Assembly (NCBI GenBank): GCA_964463985.1
Contig: CAYXEK010000039.1
Location: 1-31,285, forward strand
Source: JAXGPF01 sp964463985
GTDB lineage: Bacteria; Verrucomicrobiota; Kiritimatiellia; JAAZAB01
Reading direction: 5' to 3'
DNA length: 31,285 bases
The position numbers and the translations under genes were made by a program. Under the pieces are notes generated by a model. It ran no database searches and was not told the DNA's origin. It saw only the letters and a program-made list of their open reading frames with translations. This document shows positions 1 to 6,331 of the stretch, piece by piece; position 1 is the stretch's first letter, and each line of letters starts with the position of its first letter.

Positions 1-210
1 TCGGTGGACGGCCGGACGCTGGTGAACGGCGACTGGTGGGGCGGGCCGGGATGGACGCCGGTGACGGCCGATTACGACGGGGATGGCGCGGACGACCTGG
101 CGGTGTACGAAGAAGCGGGCGGACGCTGGCGCATCCGCCGGCGCAATGGAACGATTCTCGCCTGGGACATGCAGCTTGGCGGCTACGGCTACCGGGCCGT
201 CGGCAAGTAA
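1..210 (+). CDS. FG-GAP/VCBS repeat protein, C-terminal end (5' truncated by window edge)
   Basis: The open frame enters from the left edge and ends at TAA 208-210, so only the last 69 residues are visible. They contain one FG-GAP/VCBS-type unit: a TPVTADYDGDGADDLAVY stretch with the acidic DxDGDGxxD calcium-loop pattern, followed by an aromatic W-R-I strand and a G-Y-G-Y end. Such units form beta-propeller blades in secreted or surface proteins. A GTG codon at position 4 is in frame, but the repeat pattern implies the protein continues upstream, so I do not take it as the start. The next gene begins 2 bases after the stop, which suggests co-transcription with the secretion/pilus ATPase. The substrate and full architecture cannot be known from this fragment. 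Confidence 0.75.
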   Translation, partial: SVDGRTLVNGDWWGGPGWTPVTADYDGDGADDLAVYEEAGGRWRIRRRNGTILAWDMQLGGYGYRAVGK

Positions 211-212
211 CC

Positions 213-1907
213 ATGATGAATTCCAGCATCACCGGAGTGTTGAAGCGCACGGGTTTGTTGACCGACGAGCAGATTCTGGGCATCCTGGAAGCCAAGACCG
301 ATGCGCCGGCTTCCATCATCCGCCGGGCGGTTGAGGACGGACTGGCGCCCGAGGAGCCTTTCCTGCAGGCGCTGGCTAAGGCCTTGAACCTGTCCTATGT
401 GCGCTTGAACGATTTGACGGTGGAAAAGGAAGTCCTGGCGCTGCTGCCCGCCAAGGTGGTTTTCCAGCACAACGCCATCCCGCTATCCGTGGAAAAAAAC
501 GTTCTGCTGGTGGCAGTCAACGATCCCTTCAATTCCGCGTTGCCCGATGTCCTGCGGCTGGTTTCCGGCATGCGGGTGCGTCTGGCGCTTTGTCCGGCGG
601 CGGATATTGCCCGGGCAATCAACCGGTTTTACGGCGTCGGCGCGGACACCATGGAACGGTTGATACAGGACAACCGGATCGAAGTCACTCCCGAAGAAAC
701 ATTAGGCAAGGTGGATTTAAACGACCTGGACCAGGAAGCTTCCATCGTTAAATTCGTCAACCAGATCATCTGGGAAGCTTACAAGGACCGGGCGACTGAC
801 ATCCATTTCGAGCCGATGGAGGATGAACTGCGCATCCGCTACCGGGTGGACGGCGTCCTCCACCAGACGTCCATGCCGCCGCAATTGAAGCGGTTCCAGG
901 CGGCGATCGTTTCGCGCATCAAGGTGATGGCGAACGTGGATATCGCCGAAAAGCGCCTGCCGCAGGATGGTCGCATCAGCCTGACCGTCCACGGCGAGGA
1001 ATTGGACATCCGTGTGTCCACCATGCCGACGGTTTACGGCGAAAGCATCAGCCTGCGACTGTTGACCCGCGGGGGCGGCCTGGTGGGGTTGGACCGGATC
1101 GGCATGAGCCGGCGCGACGAAGACATGATGCGGCGGCTGATCCGCAAGCCCCACGGCATCCTGCTCGTCACCGGGCCCACCGGATCGGGCAAATCCACCA
1201 CTTTGTATTCCTGCCTGCATCAAATCAACACCATTGAAAAGCGCATTATCACGATTGAAGATCCGATCGAGTATGAAATCGCCGGGGTGAACCAGATCAA
1301 CGTGCGCCCGGAAATCGGACTGACTTTTGCCATGGGACTGCGCCATATTCTGCGCCAGGACCCGGACGTGATCATGGTGGGCGAAATCCGCGATTTTGAA
1401 ACGGCGGAAATCGCCATCCGGGCGTCCCTGACCGGGCACCTGGTTCTGAGCACGCTGCACACGAACGATTCCGCCGGGGCGGTGACCCGCCTGGTGGACA
1501 TGGGCGTGGAGCCATTCCTGGTGGCTTCGTCGGTGGAGGCCATCCTGGCGCAGCGCCTGGTGCGCGTCCTGTGCCAACACTGCAAGCGGCAGTGGAAAAT
1601 TGACCATGATTTTCTGCGGGGCATAAACTTCCCGGTGGAAAGCCTGAACAATCGCGCCATTTATGAGCCGGTGGGCTGCGATAAATGCCGGCATTCGGGC
1701 TTCCTTGGCCGCCAGGGAATATTTGAAGGATTGCTGATAACCGAAGCCATACGGCCGATGATTATCGCCCGGGATTCCGCCAATGCGATCAAACAGGCCG
1801 GGCTCCGCCAGGGCATGCGCACCCTGCGCGATGATGGATGGGCGAAAGTCCTGGACGGCGTCACGACGATCGAGGAAGTGCTGCGCGTGGCGGAAGATGA
1901 CGAATAA
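213..1907 (+). CDS. GspE/PilB-family type II secretion / type IV pilus assembly ATPase
   Basis: The 564-residue product is a hexameric cytoplasmic ATPase that powers pseudopilus or pilus assembly. An N-terminal GspE_N/MshEN-like region (about 1-150) is followed by the ATPase core. Walker A GPTGSGKS lies at 321-328, the Walker B/Asp-box region DPDVIMVGEIRD at 383-394 and a His-box STLHTNDS follows. Two CxxC pairs, C454/C457 and C489/C492, form the zinc tetracysteine module of GspE and PilB. I start at ATG 213, the first of two tandem ATGs, because the frame upstream only shadows the preceding gene; no strong Shine-Dalgarno is visible, so coupling to the previous stop is likely. The sequence alone does not decide between GspE and PilB. 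The stop lies 7 bases from the convergent yraN stop. Confidence 0.93.
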   Translation: MMNSSITGVLKRTGLLTDEQILGILEAKTDAPASIIRRAVEDGLAPEEPFLQALAKALNLSYVRLNDLTVEKEVLALLPAKVVFQHNAIPLSVEKNVLLVAVNDPFNSALPDVLRLVSGMRVRLALCPAADIARAINRFYGVGADTMERLIQDNRIEVTPEETLGKVDLNDLDQEASIVKFVNQIIWEAYKDRATDIHFEPMEDELRIRYRVDGVLHQTSMPPQLKRFQAAIVSRIKVMANVDIAEKRLPQDGRISLTVHGEELDIRVSTMPTVYGESISLRLLTRGGGLVGLDRIGMSRRDEDMMRRLIRKPHGILLVTGPTGSGKSTTLYSCLHQINTIEKRIITIEDPIEYEIAGVNQINVRPEIGLTFAMGLRHILRQDPDVIMVGEIRDFETAEIAIRASLTGHLVLSTLHTNDSAGAVTRLVDMGVEPFLVASSVEAILAQRLVRVLCQHCKRQWKIDHDFLRGINFPVESLNNRAIYEPVGCDKCRHSGFLGRQGIFEGLLITEAIRPMIIARDSANAIKQAGLRQGMRTLRDDGWAKVLDGVTTIEEVLRVAEDDE

Positions 1908-1914
1908 GCGCCGG

Positions 1915-2352
1915 TTATGGCGCCCGGTACCGGCTTTCCAGCGCGAAGGCGTTTTCAATGTGGCGGATTGTCGGCGGCGGGCCTCCGGGCGCGCCGATCA
2001 CCTCGATCACGTCAAACCGGAAATAAGCCGGCGCCGGGCGTAGGCGGCGCATATAGCGGATGGCGGCCCGGCAGAGAAAATGGCGCTTGCGGCGGTTGAC
2101 CGCCGCCGCCGGCCGGCCGAATGATTCGCTTCGGCGGGTTTTGACTTCAACAAACACCAGCACGCCGCTGCGCCGGGCTACCAGGTCAATTTCATCATGC
2201 CGGCCGACGCGCACCCGTTGGCCGATGATGGCATAGCCGCGGCGCTGCAATTCCGATGCCGCCTGCGTTTCACCCCATAAACCCGCAGATGGTTTGCCGG
2301 AGCGCGCGGCGGGCAGCAGACCATCCAGGACGGCGCGTAATTTCCGCCACAT
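1915..2352 (-). CDS. yraN: YraN/UPF0102 family predicted endonuclease-like protein
   Basis: The 145-residue product belongs to the UPF0102 (YraN) family, which has a restriction-endonuclease-like fold; its physiological role is not settled. Visible signatures are the LWGETQAASELQRRGY segment near residues 25-40, EIDLVARR (acidic residue D56) and VFVEVKTR (E69, K71), matching the family's PD-(D/E)xK-like core. The start is ATG at 2352, which gives the normal family length; a longer frame upstream lies wholly inside rnhB. The first 83 bases overlap the 3' end of rnhB in another frame. This is the last gene of the rpsP-khpA-trmD-rplS-rnhB-yraN cluster, an arrangement widely seen in bacteria. Confidence 0.9.
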   Translation of the reverse strand: MWRKLRAVLDGLLPAARSGKPSAGLWGETQAASELQRRGYAIIGQRVRVGRHDEIDLVARRSGVLVFVEVKTRRSESFGRPAAAVNRRKRHFLCRAAIRYMRRLRPAPAYFRFDVIEVIGAPGGPPPTIRHIENAFALESRYRAP

Positions 2353-3013
2353 TGGACGGGCCTCCCGGTTGTTGTTGCATGGAGTTGCGGATAGCCTCAA
2401 TTTCGCGCACCGGCCGGAATGAACGGCGGTGCAACTGCGTCGGCCCTTCGCGCAACAGCGCCTGGATATGGGCTTGCGTGCCATAACCCTTGTGCTTTGC
2501 AAAACCGTAGGCAGGGTACTTGCCGTCCAATTCCGTCATTAAGGCATCGCGCGTGACCTTGGCGACGACGCTGGCGGCGGCGATGGAAAGGCTGAGCCCG
2601 TCGCCATGGATGATCGCGGATGAAGGGCAGGGCAGGCCATCCACCGGCAACCCGTCCACCAGCGCGTATTCCGGCAGCGAAGGCAGTTGCAGCAAAGCGC
2701 GGCGCATGGCCAGGTGGGTGGCCCGGAGGATGTTGTGCCGGTCAATTTCCCCGGCATCTGCCATGCCAACGCCGATTTCCACTCCCGCGGCGCCGCGCAG
2801 CAGGTCGGAAAAATTCTGCCGCTGGCTGGCAGTCAATTGCTTGGAGTCAGTCAATGCCGCCAGGCTGTCAACCGCTTCCGTCTCCAGCCAGGCGCGGGGA
2901 AAGACCACCGCGGCGGCCACCACCGGTCCGGCCAAGGGGCCGCGTCCGGCCTCGTCCACGCCGGCCAGGCGGCGGTAACCGCGTTCCCAACATTGGCGTT
3001 CAAAAGTCAGCAA
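2270..3013 (-). CDS. rnhB: Ribonuclease HII
   Basis: RNase HII cleaves the RNA strand of RNA-DNA hybrids and starts removal of single ribonucleotides misincorporated in DNA. The 247-residue product has all four expected acidic catalytic positions: D20 and E21 in GVDEAGRG, D120 in ALVDG and D138 in IHGDGLS, with the last two 18 residues apart as in E. coli. SLSIAAASVVAKVTRD and YGFAKHKGYGT are family hallmarks. The best start is TTG at 3013, two bases after the rplS stop; no ATG or GTG lies before the catalytic DE pair in a suitable place. The enzyme core ends near HRRSF (about residue 215). The remaining tail of about 30 residues overlaps yraN by 83 bases and looks non-conserved. Confidence 0.93.
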   Translation of the reverse strand: MLTFERQCWERGYRRLAGVDEAGRGPLAGPVVAAAVVFPRAWLETEAVDSLAALTDSKQLTASQRQNFSDLLRGAAGVEIGVGMADAGEIDRHNILRATHLAMRRALLQLPSLPEYALVDGLPVDGLPCPSSAIIHGDGLSLSIAAASVVAKVTRDALMTELDGKYPAYGFAKHKGYGTQAHIQALLREGPTQLHRRSFRPVREIEAIRNSMQQQPGGPSNVAEITRRPGWSAARRALRQTICGFMG

Positions 3014-3015
3014 GT

Positions 3016-3369
3016 TTAACTCTGCGCGGTTTTCAAGCGGGCGTTTTTGCCGGTGCGTTGCCGCAGGTAATAAAGTTTAGCGCGACGCACGGCGCCGCGG
3101 GTTTCAACTTCCACGCGCGCGATATTGGGGGAATGCAGCGGAAAAATCCGCTCCACTCCTTCGCCGAAGGAAATGCGGCGGACGGTGAAGGTTTCAGCGG
3201 CGCCGGCGCCTTTGCGGGCGATCACATTGCCGGCATACACCTGCACCCGCTCTTTTTCGCCTTCCTTGATGCGCACGTGGACTTTCACGGAATCGCCGAC
3301 TTTAAAATCAGGGGTTTTCTCCTGCTGGCGCTGTTCCTGGTCGATTTTTTTCAGAATTTCAATGCCCAT
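3016..3369 (-). CDS. rplS: Ribosomal protein bL19
   Basis: This 117-residue protein is a large-subunit ribosomal protein at the 30S-50S interface. The whole length fits bL19: DFKVGDSVKVHVRIKEGEKER, the ETFTVRRISFGEGVER block, FPLHSPNIARVEV and the basic VRRAKLYYLRQRTGK end. The start at ATG 3369 is fixed by a strong Shine-Dalgarno GAAGGAG about 9 bases upstream and by family length; a longer frame upstream runs through trmD and is spurious. It sits between trmD (38 bases upstream) and rnhB (2 bases downstream), the usual order for this operon. Confidence 0.97.
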   Translation of the reverse strand: MGIEILKKIDQEQRQQEKTPDFKVGDSVKVHVRIKEGEKERVQVYAGNVIARKGAGAAETFTVRRISFGEGVERIFPLHSPNIARVEVETRGAVRRAKLYYLRQRTGKNARLKTAQS

Positions 3370-3407
3370 GTCGTTTACTCCTTCACAAAATCCGTCCGCA
3401 TTTATTG

Positions 3408-4124
3408 TTACGCGCCGCCGGCGTCCGGCGGCGGCGCCATGATGATGTCCGGGCGCCTTTCGAGCGTGCGCCGGCGCGATTCTTCCGCGCGCCAGCGGGC
3501 AATGGCCCGATGGTCCCCGGAACGCAACACTTCCGGCACGCGTAAATCGCAAAAAACTTCAGGCCGCGTGAATTGGGGATATTCCAGGCGGTTGCCGCAA
3601 AAAGATTCATCCGCTGTTCCGTCCGGCGCGCCAAGCACACCCGGCAGCAGCCGCACGATCGCGTCAATCATCACGGCCGCCGCCAAGGTGCCGTTGGTTA
3701 AAACGTAATCGCCGATTGAAATTTCATCCGTCGCCAGCGCCTGGGCGACCCGGTCGTCTATGCCTTCGTAATGGCCGCAGAGGAAAATCAGGTGCCGCGC
3801 GCCGGCCAATGCGCGCGCCATGTCCTGGTTGAAGGTTTTGCCTTGCGGCGAAGGCATCACCACCCTGGTCTCCGGCGTGCGGAGCGCGGAGACGGCCTTG
3901 AAAAAAGGTTCCGGCTTCATGATCATGCCCGGCCCGCCGCCGTAAGGGCGGTCATCCACAGTGCGATGACGGTCGCTGGTGAAATCGCGCAGGTTGACCA
4001 GATTGAAATGCGCCGCCTGCGATTGCGCGGCTCGCTTCAGCATGCTGGACCCGATGAACCCCTCAAGCATTTCGGGAAAAATCGTGATCACGTCAATCTG
4101 CAGCGGTGTAGGCATGCGGTGCAT
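3408..4124 (-). CDS. trmD: tRNA (guanine-N1)-methyltransferase
   Basis: TrmD methylates G37 of tRNAs with G at position 36, using S-adenosylmethionine, and prevents +1 frameshifting. The 238-residue protein shows the SPOUT trefoil-knot signatures: DRPYGGGPGM at 58-67, LCGHYEGIDDR at 115-125, EISIGDYVLTNG at 134-145, IDAIVRLLPGVLG, then ADESF. The start is given as ATG 4124 (MHRMPTP); ATG 4115 is an equally possible shorter start and neither has a clear Shine-Dalgarno. The frame begins 11 bases after the khpA stop. RimM, which usually precedes trmD, is absent here. Confidence 0.95.
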   Translation of the reverse strand: MHRMPTPLQIDVITIFPEMLEGFIGSSMLKRAAQSQAAHFNLVNLRDFTSDRHRTVDDRPYGGGPGMIMKPEPFFKAVSALRTPETRVVMPSPQGKTFNQDMARALAGARHLIFLCGHYEGIDDRVAQALATDEISIGDYVLTNGTLAAAVMIDAIVRLLPGVLGAPDGTADESFCGNRLEYPQFTRPEVFCDLRVPEVLRSGDHRAIARWRAEESRRRTLERRPDIIMAPPPDAGGA

Positions 4125-4135
4125 ATGGGCGGGTT

Positions 4136-4366
4136 CTATTCCACCACTTCCAGAACTGCTTTGCGTTTGTGCTTGGCCGCGAGGCCGGCCAGCAGCATGC
4201 GCATGGCGCTGATGGTTTTGCCGTTTTTGCCGATGATGCGCCCCATATCCTCGGCATGGCAGCGCACCTCGATGATGATGTTGCTCCGTCCGGCAATCTC
4301 CGAAATTTGCACGCGCTCGGGATGGTCCACCAGGGCTTTGACGATATATGCGATGAACTTTTTCAT
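4136..4366 (-). CDS. khpA: KH-domain RNA-binding protein KhpA (YlqC family)
   Basis: This 76-residue protein is a single KH domain of the YlqC/KhpA family; in Gram-positive bacteria KhpA pairs with KhpB to bind many transcripts. The family pattern is clear: MKKFIAYIVKALVDHPE at the N terminus, then IIEVRCHAEDMGRIIGKNGKT with the GKNG (GxxG) RNA-binding loop at residues 46-49. The ATG at 4366 overlaps the rpsP stop as ATGA, a 4-base overlap that implies translational coupling. Its place directly after rpsP is the conserved context for this family. Confidence 0.95.
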   Translation of the reverse strand: MKKFIAYIVKALVDHPERVQISEIAGRSNIIIEVRCHAEDMGRIIGKNGKTISAMRMLLAGLAAKHKRKAVLEVVE

Positions 4367-4635
4367 GCGGGATTGATCGGCGCCGCCGCCGGCGCGTCTT
4401 TTTTGGCGCGCCGGATCAAACTGCGTACCGTGTCCGAAATCTGCGCGCCGTTGGCGCGCCATTTTTCAACGCGTTCGAGATCAAGCTTGAAATTGCCGCC
4501 CTTGCGCTTGGGGTCGTACCATCCCAGTGTTTCCAGGCTCTGGCCGTCGCGGGCCGAACGCATGTCCGTGGCCACTATGCGAAAAGCCGGATCATTGTTG
4601 GCGCCCATGCGCCGGCATCTGATTTTTACCGCCAT
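4363..4635 (-). CDS. rpsP: Ribosomal protein bS16
   Basis: This 90-residue protein is a small-subunit ribosomal protein. It begins MAVKIRCRRMGANNDPAFRI, followed by RSARDGQSLETLGWYDP, the bS16 signature, and ends with WRANGAQISDTVRSLIRRA plus a short Ala/Pro-rich tail. The start at ATG 4635 has a very good Shine-Dalgarno (GGAAGGAG about 8 bases upstream). It is the first gene of the - strand cluster; the promoter should lie in the 4640-4790 region but I could not fix it. Its leader contains a perfect 14-base palindrome at 4682-4695. Confidence 0.97.
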   Translation of the reverse strand: MAVKIRCRRMGANNDPAFRIVATDMRSARDGQSLETLGWYDPKRKGGNFKLDLERVEKWRANGAQISDTVRSLIRRAKKDAPAAAPINPA

Positions 4636-4765
4636 ACCACCACTCCTTCCTGCGGGTTTGGCCGCTGAACCGTTTGGTTGCAAGGCCGCGGCCTTCAAAA
4701 GACTGCCTTGAAACGATTACCAATACCCGAATGCCCGCCGGAATTCAAGCATAAATTCACGGGAA

Positions 4766-4793
4766 TTGCAAAAAAAAAGCCAATCTGTATAAT
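4766..4793 (+). promoter_or_regulatory. Candidate sigma70-type promoter for the glutamine amidotransferase gene
   Basis: A consensus -10 box TATAAT (4788-4793) lies 16 bases after TTGCAA (4766-4771). Transcription would begin near 4800, essentially at the left arm of the fold-back element, so the element would form the 5' leader of the mRNA. The -10 box is perfect; the -35 box matches the consensus at 4 of 6 positions. Confidence 0.5.
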
Positions 4794-4796
4794 GAC

Positions 4797-4910
4797 CCAA
4801 TTTCAAAAGTCTTGGACGACGTGGAAGTTGTCCCTCCAAAATGCAAAATCAGCCCGTTTTTGGAGGGGCGGGTTACACCCCGGCCTTTTTGATAGGACTT
4901 TTGAAATTGG
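4797..4910. repeat. Fold-back (MITE-like) palindromic element
   Basis: Outer arms CCAATTTCAAAAGTC (4797-4811) and GACTTTTGAAATTGG (4896-4910) are perfect 15-base inverted repeats. Nested inside, CCCTCCAAAA (4832-4841) pairs with TTTTGGAGGG (4858-4867). No open frame is present. The right end with its flank, TTTTGAAATTGGCTC (4899-4913), recurs exactly at 24742-24756 and, inverted with one mismatch, at 10304-10318, so this is one member of a dispersed family. It could be a miniature non-autonomous mobile element or a structured RNA leader; no target-site duplication was recognised. Confidence 0.75.
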
Positions 4911-4944
4911 CTCTAATGCATCTTTTTTCAGACGGGAGGCGGAT

Positions 4945-5709
4945 ATGTGCAGATTACTGGCGGTGAAATGCGCCGAGCCGGCGGCGCTGGATTATTACAT
5001 GCTGCGCGCGCCCGTGCCGTTCCGTTCTTACGGCGACCGGCGCAATCCTGACGGATGGGGTCTGGCCTGGTACGAGGACGGACAGCCCCAGCTTTTCAAG
5101 GATCCGCAGCCTGCGCCGGCATCCCGCATCTTGCCCGTCTTATCCGCCGAAGCTGTTTCCACGATGCTGATGGGGCATTTGCGCAAGGCCAGCCAGGGCG
5201 TTCTGCGCCGCCGGAATTGCCACCCTTTTGTTTTCGGCAAATGGACTTTCGCCCATAACGGCACGGTGCGCGACGCCCGGGAGTGGCGCGGTAAATTGCG
5301 CGGCCGGTTCCGCGCCGCCGCCGGCGGCGAAACGGATTCGGAAATTTATTTCCATACCCTGCTTCAATCCATTGCACACCAGGGCGGGGATGTGGTCGCC
5401 GGCATCCGCGCCGTGGCGGCGGGGCTGCGGGATTTCACCGGCGCCAATTTCCTGCTGACGGACGGCGTCCGCCTTTTCGCCTACCGTAATTGCAGCCGTA
5501 AACCGCGCCATTTTTCACTGTCCTACCGCTGCGTCCGGCGCCCCGTGCGGGCTGGTGCCGGCGCGCACCTGGCGGCCACTGATCTGCGGCGGACCCCCCA
5601 TGTCGTTGTCTGCTCCAACAAATTGACTCCGGGAGGCTGGCACGCAATTCCCTTGCGGCACCTGCTGGCCGTGGAATCCGATCTTTCGGTCAGGCTGGTC
5701 AAGGTTTAG
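4945..5709 (+). CDS. Class II glutamine amidotransferase (YafJ/EgtC-like)
   Basis: The 254-residue product is a stand-alone glutaminase domain of the N-terminal-nucleophile type, which releases ammonia from glutamine or hydrolyses gamma-glutamyl bonds. After Met removal Cys2 becomes the nucleophile (MCRLLAV). Further signatures are NPDGWGLAWY (34-43), GHLRKAS (77-83), NCHPF (91-95), FAHNG (102-106) and GETDSE (128-133). The start at ATG 4945 is fixed by the need for Cys2 and by GGGAGG just upstream; the open frame extends to 4678 but that part is intergenic. No partner synthetase is adjacent, and no ergothioneine genes are present, so the substrate is unknown. It is a single-gene unit facing the tsaE end of the next operon. 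Confidence 0.88.
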   Translation: MCRLLAVKCAEPAALDYYMLRAPVPFRSYGDRRNPDGWGLAWYEDGQPQLFKDPQPAPASRILPVLSAEAVSTMLMGHLRKASQGVLRRRNCHPFVFGKWTFAHNGTVRDAREWRGKLRGRFRAAAGGETDSEIYFHTLLQSIAHQGGDVVAGIRAVAAGLRDFTGANFLLTDGVRLFAYRNCSRKPRHFSLSYRCVRRPVRAGAGAHLAATDLRRTPHVVVCSNKLTPGGWHAIPLRHLLAVESDLSVRLVKV

Positions 5710-5713
5710 GCAG

Positions 5714-5770
5714 AAGGGGACAGAGGAGCAGGGGGACAAAGGCAAAGAGGGGCAGAGGCATAGAGTGGCC
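5714..5770 (+). repeat. Purine-rich low-complexity intergenic repeat, copy 1
   Basis: This is a run of degenerate units such as GGGGACAGAGG, GGGGACAAAGG, GGCAAAGAGG and GGCAGAGGCATAGAG. The 16-mer at 5741-5756 matches 10261-10276 with one difference. Directly after it come GAACAC-type strings (about 5789-5812) that also resemble the other copy. No coding potential is apparent. Confidence 0.7.
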
Positions 5771-5832
5771 AAGGGGCCAACACCGCTTGCTGAACACCCC
5801 GAACACGGAACATTTCTGCGGTTAATCCGGAT

Positions 5833-5849
5833 GCCGAACACCGTTCGGC
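5833..5849. other. Small hairpin between convergent genes, possible weak terminator
   Basis: GCCGAAC (5833-5839), a 3-base loop and GTTCGGC (5843-5849) form a perfect 7-bp stem between the convergent amidotransferase and tsaE genes. It has no adjoining T-run on either strand, so intrinsic termination is uncertain. Confidence 0.35.
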
Positions 5850-5890
5850 TAATACAGTGCCGGAAATCCGGAATCTGGATTGTAGTAGCT

Positions 5891-6331
5891 TCACGGCGTG
5901 ACGCATCTGTTGCCGGCCGTGATCAGAATCCGTCGTTGGCGCGGGCCTGCGTTTTCCAGGCGTACCCGGATGGCGGAAGGCGGGAGCAGCGCTTCCGCGC
6001 GTTCCGCCCATTCGATCACCGTGATGCCCGGGCGCTCGAAATATTCCTCGATGCCGGCCTGCAAGGCATCTTCCGCCTCCGGCAGCCGGTAAAGATCCAT
6101 GTGGTACAGCGGCACCGGGCCGGGATATTCGTTGATGATAATGAAGGTCGGGCTGGTGACCGTCTCGCGCAGACCCAGACCGGCGGCCAGGCCCTGGACG
6201 AAGCAGGTCTTGCCCGCGCCGATGTCGCCGAACAATGCCACGATTGCGGGCGGCTGCAACTGCCGCGCCAGCGCGGCGGCCACACGCCGGGTTTCCGCCG
6301 GGCTATGGGTGATGTATTCGGAAGTGTTCAT
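5891..6331 (-). CDS. tsaE: tRNA threonylcarbamoyladenosine biosynthesis ATPase TsaE
   Basis: TsaE is the P-loop ATPase that works with TsaB and TsaD to install t6A at position 37 of ANN-decoding tRNAs. The 146-residue length is typical. Motifs seen are Walker A GDIGAGKT (35-42), TSPTFIIINEY (59-69), HMDLYR (77-82) and EWAE (107-110). The start at ATG 6331 lies 29 bases inside thiL, with AAAGG only 2 bases before it, so reinitiation after thiL translation is plausible. It is the last gene of the five-gene - strand unit. TsaB and TsaD are not in the window. Confidence 0.95.
   Translation of the reverse strand: MNTSEYITHSPAETRRVAAALARQLQPPAIVALFGDIGAGKTCFVQGLAAGLGLRETVTSPTFIIINEYPGPVPLYHMDLYRLPEAEDALQAGIEEYFERPGITVIEWAERAEALLPPSAIRVRLENAGPRQRRILITAGNRCVTP

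Larger units (their letters stand above)
4636..4944. other. Divergent intergenic region between rpsP and the glutamine amidotransferase gene
   Basis: These 309 bases hold no credible gene. From left to right there is the rpsP leader with its Shine-Dalgarno, a perfect 14-base palindrome AAGGCCGCGGCCTT (4682-4695), an A-run of nine at about 4770, a + strand promoter candidate (4766-4793), a 114-base fold-back element (4797-4910) and the GGGAGG ribosome-binding site of the downstream gene. Base composition is clearly more AT-rich than the flanking genes. Confidence 0.8.

Noticed and set aside
717..1958. 413-residue open frame on the - strand across the GspE/PilB gene
   Set aside because: It is antisense to a gene with complete ATPase motifs, has no recognisable domain and is rich in His/Gln/Arg, as expected from a GC-rich shadow frame.
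4682..4695. AAGGCCGCGGCCTT palindrome as an operator
   Set aside because: A 14-base palindrome made mostly of G/C is not rare in such DNA and there is no second site or known regulator motif to support it.
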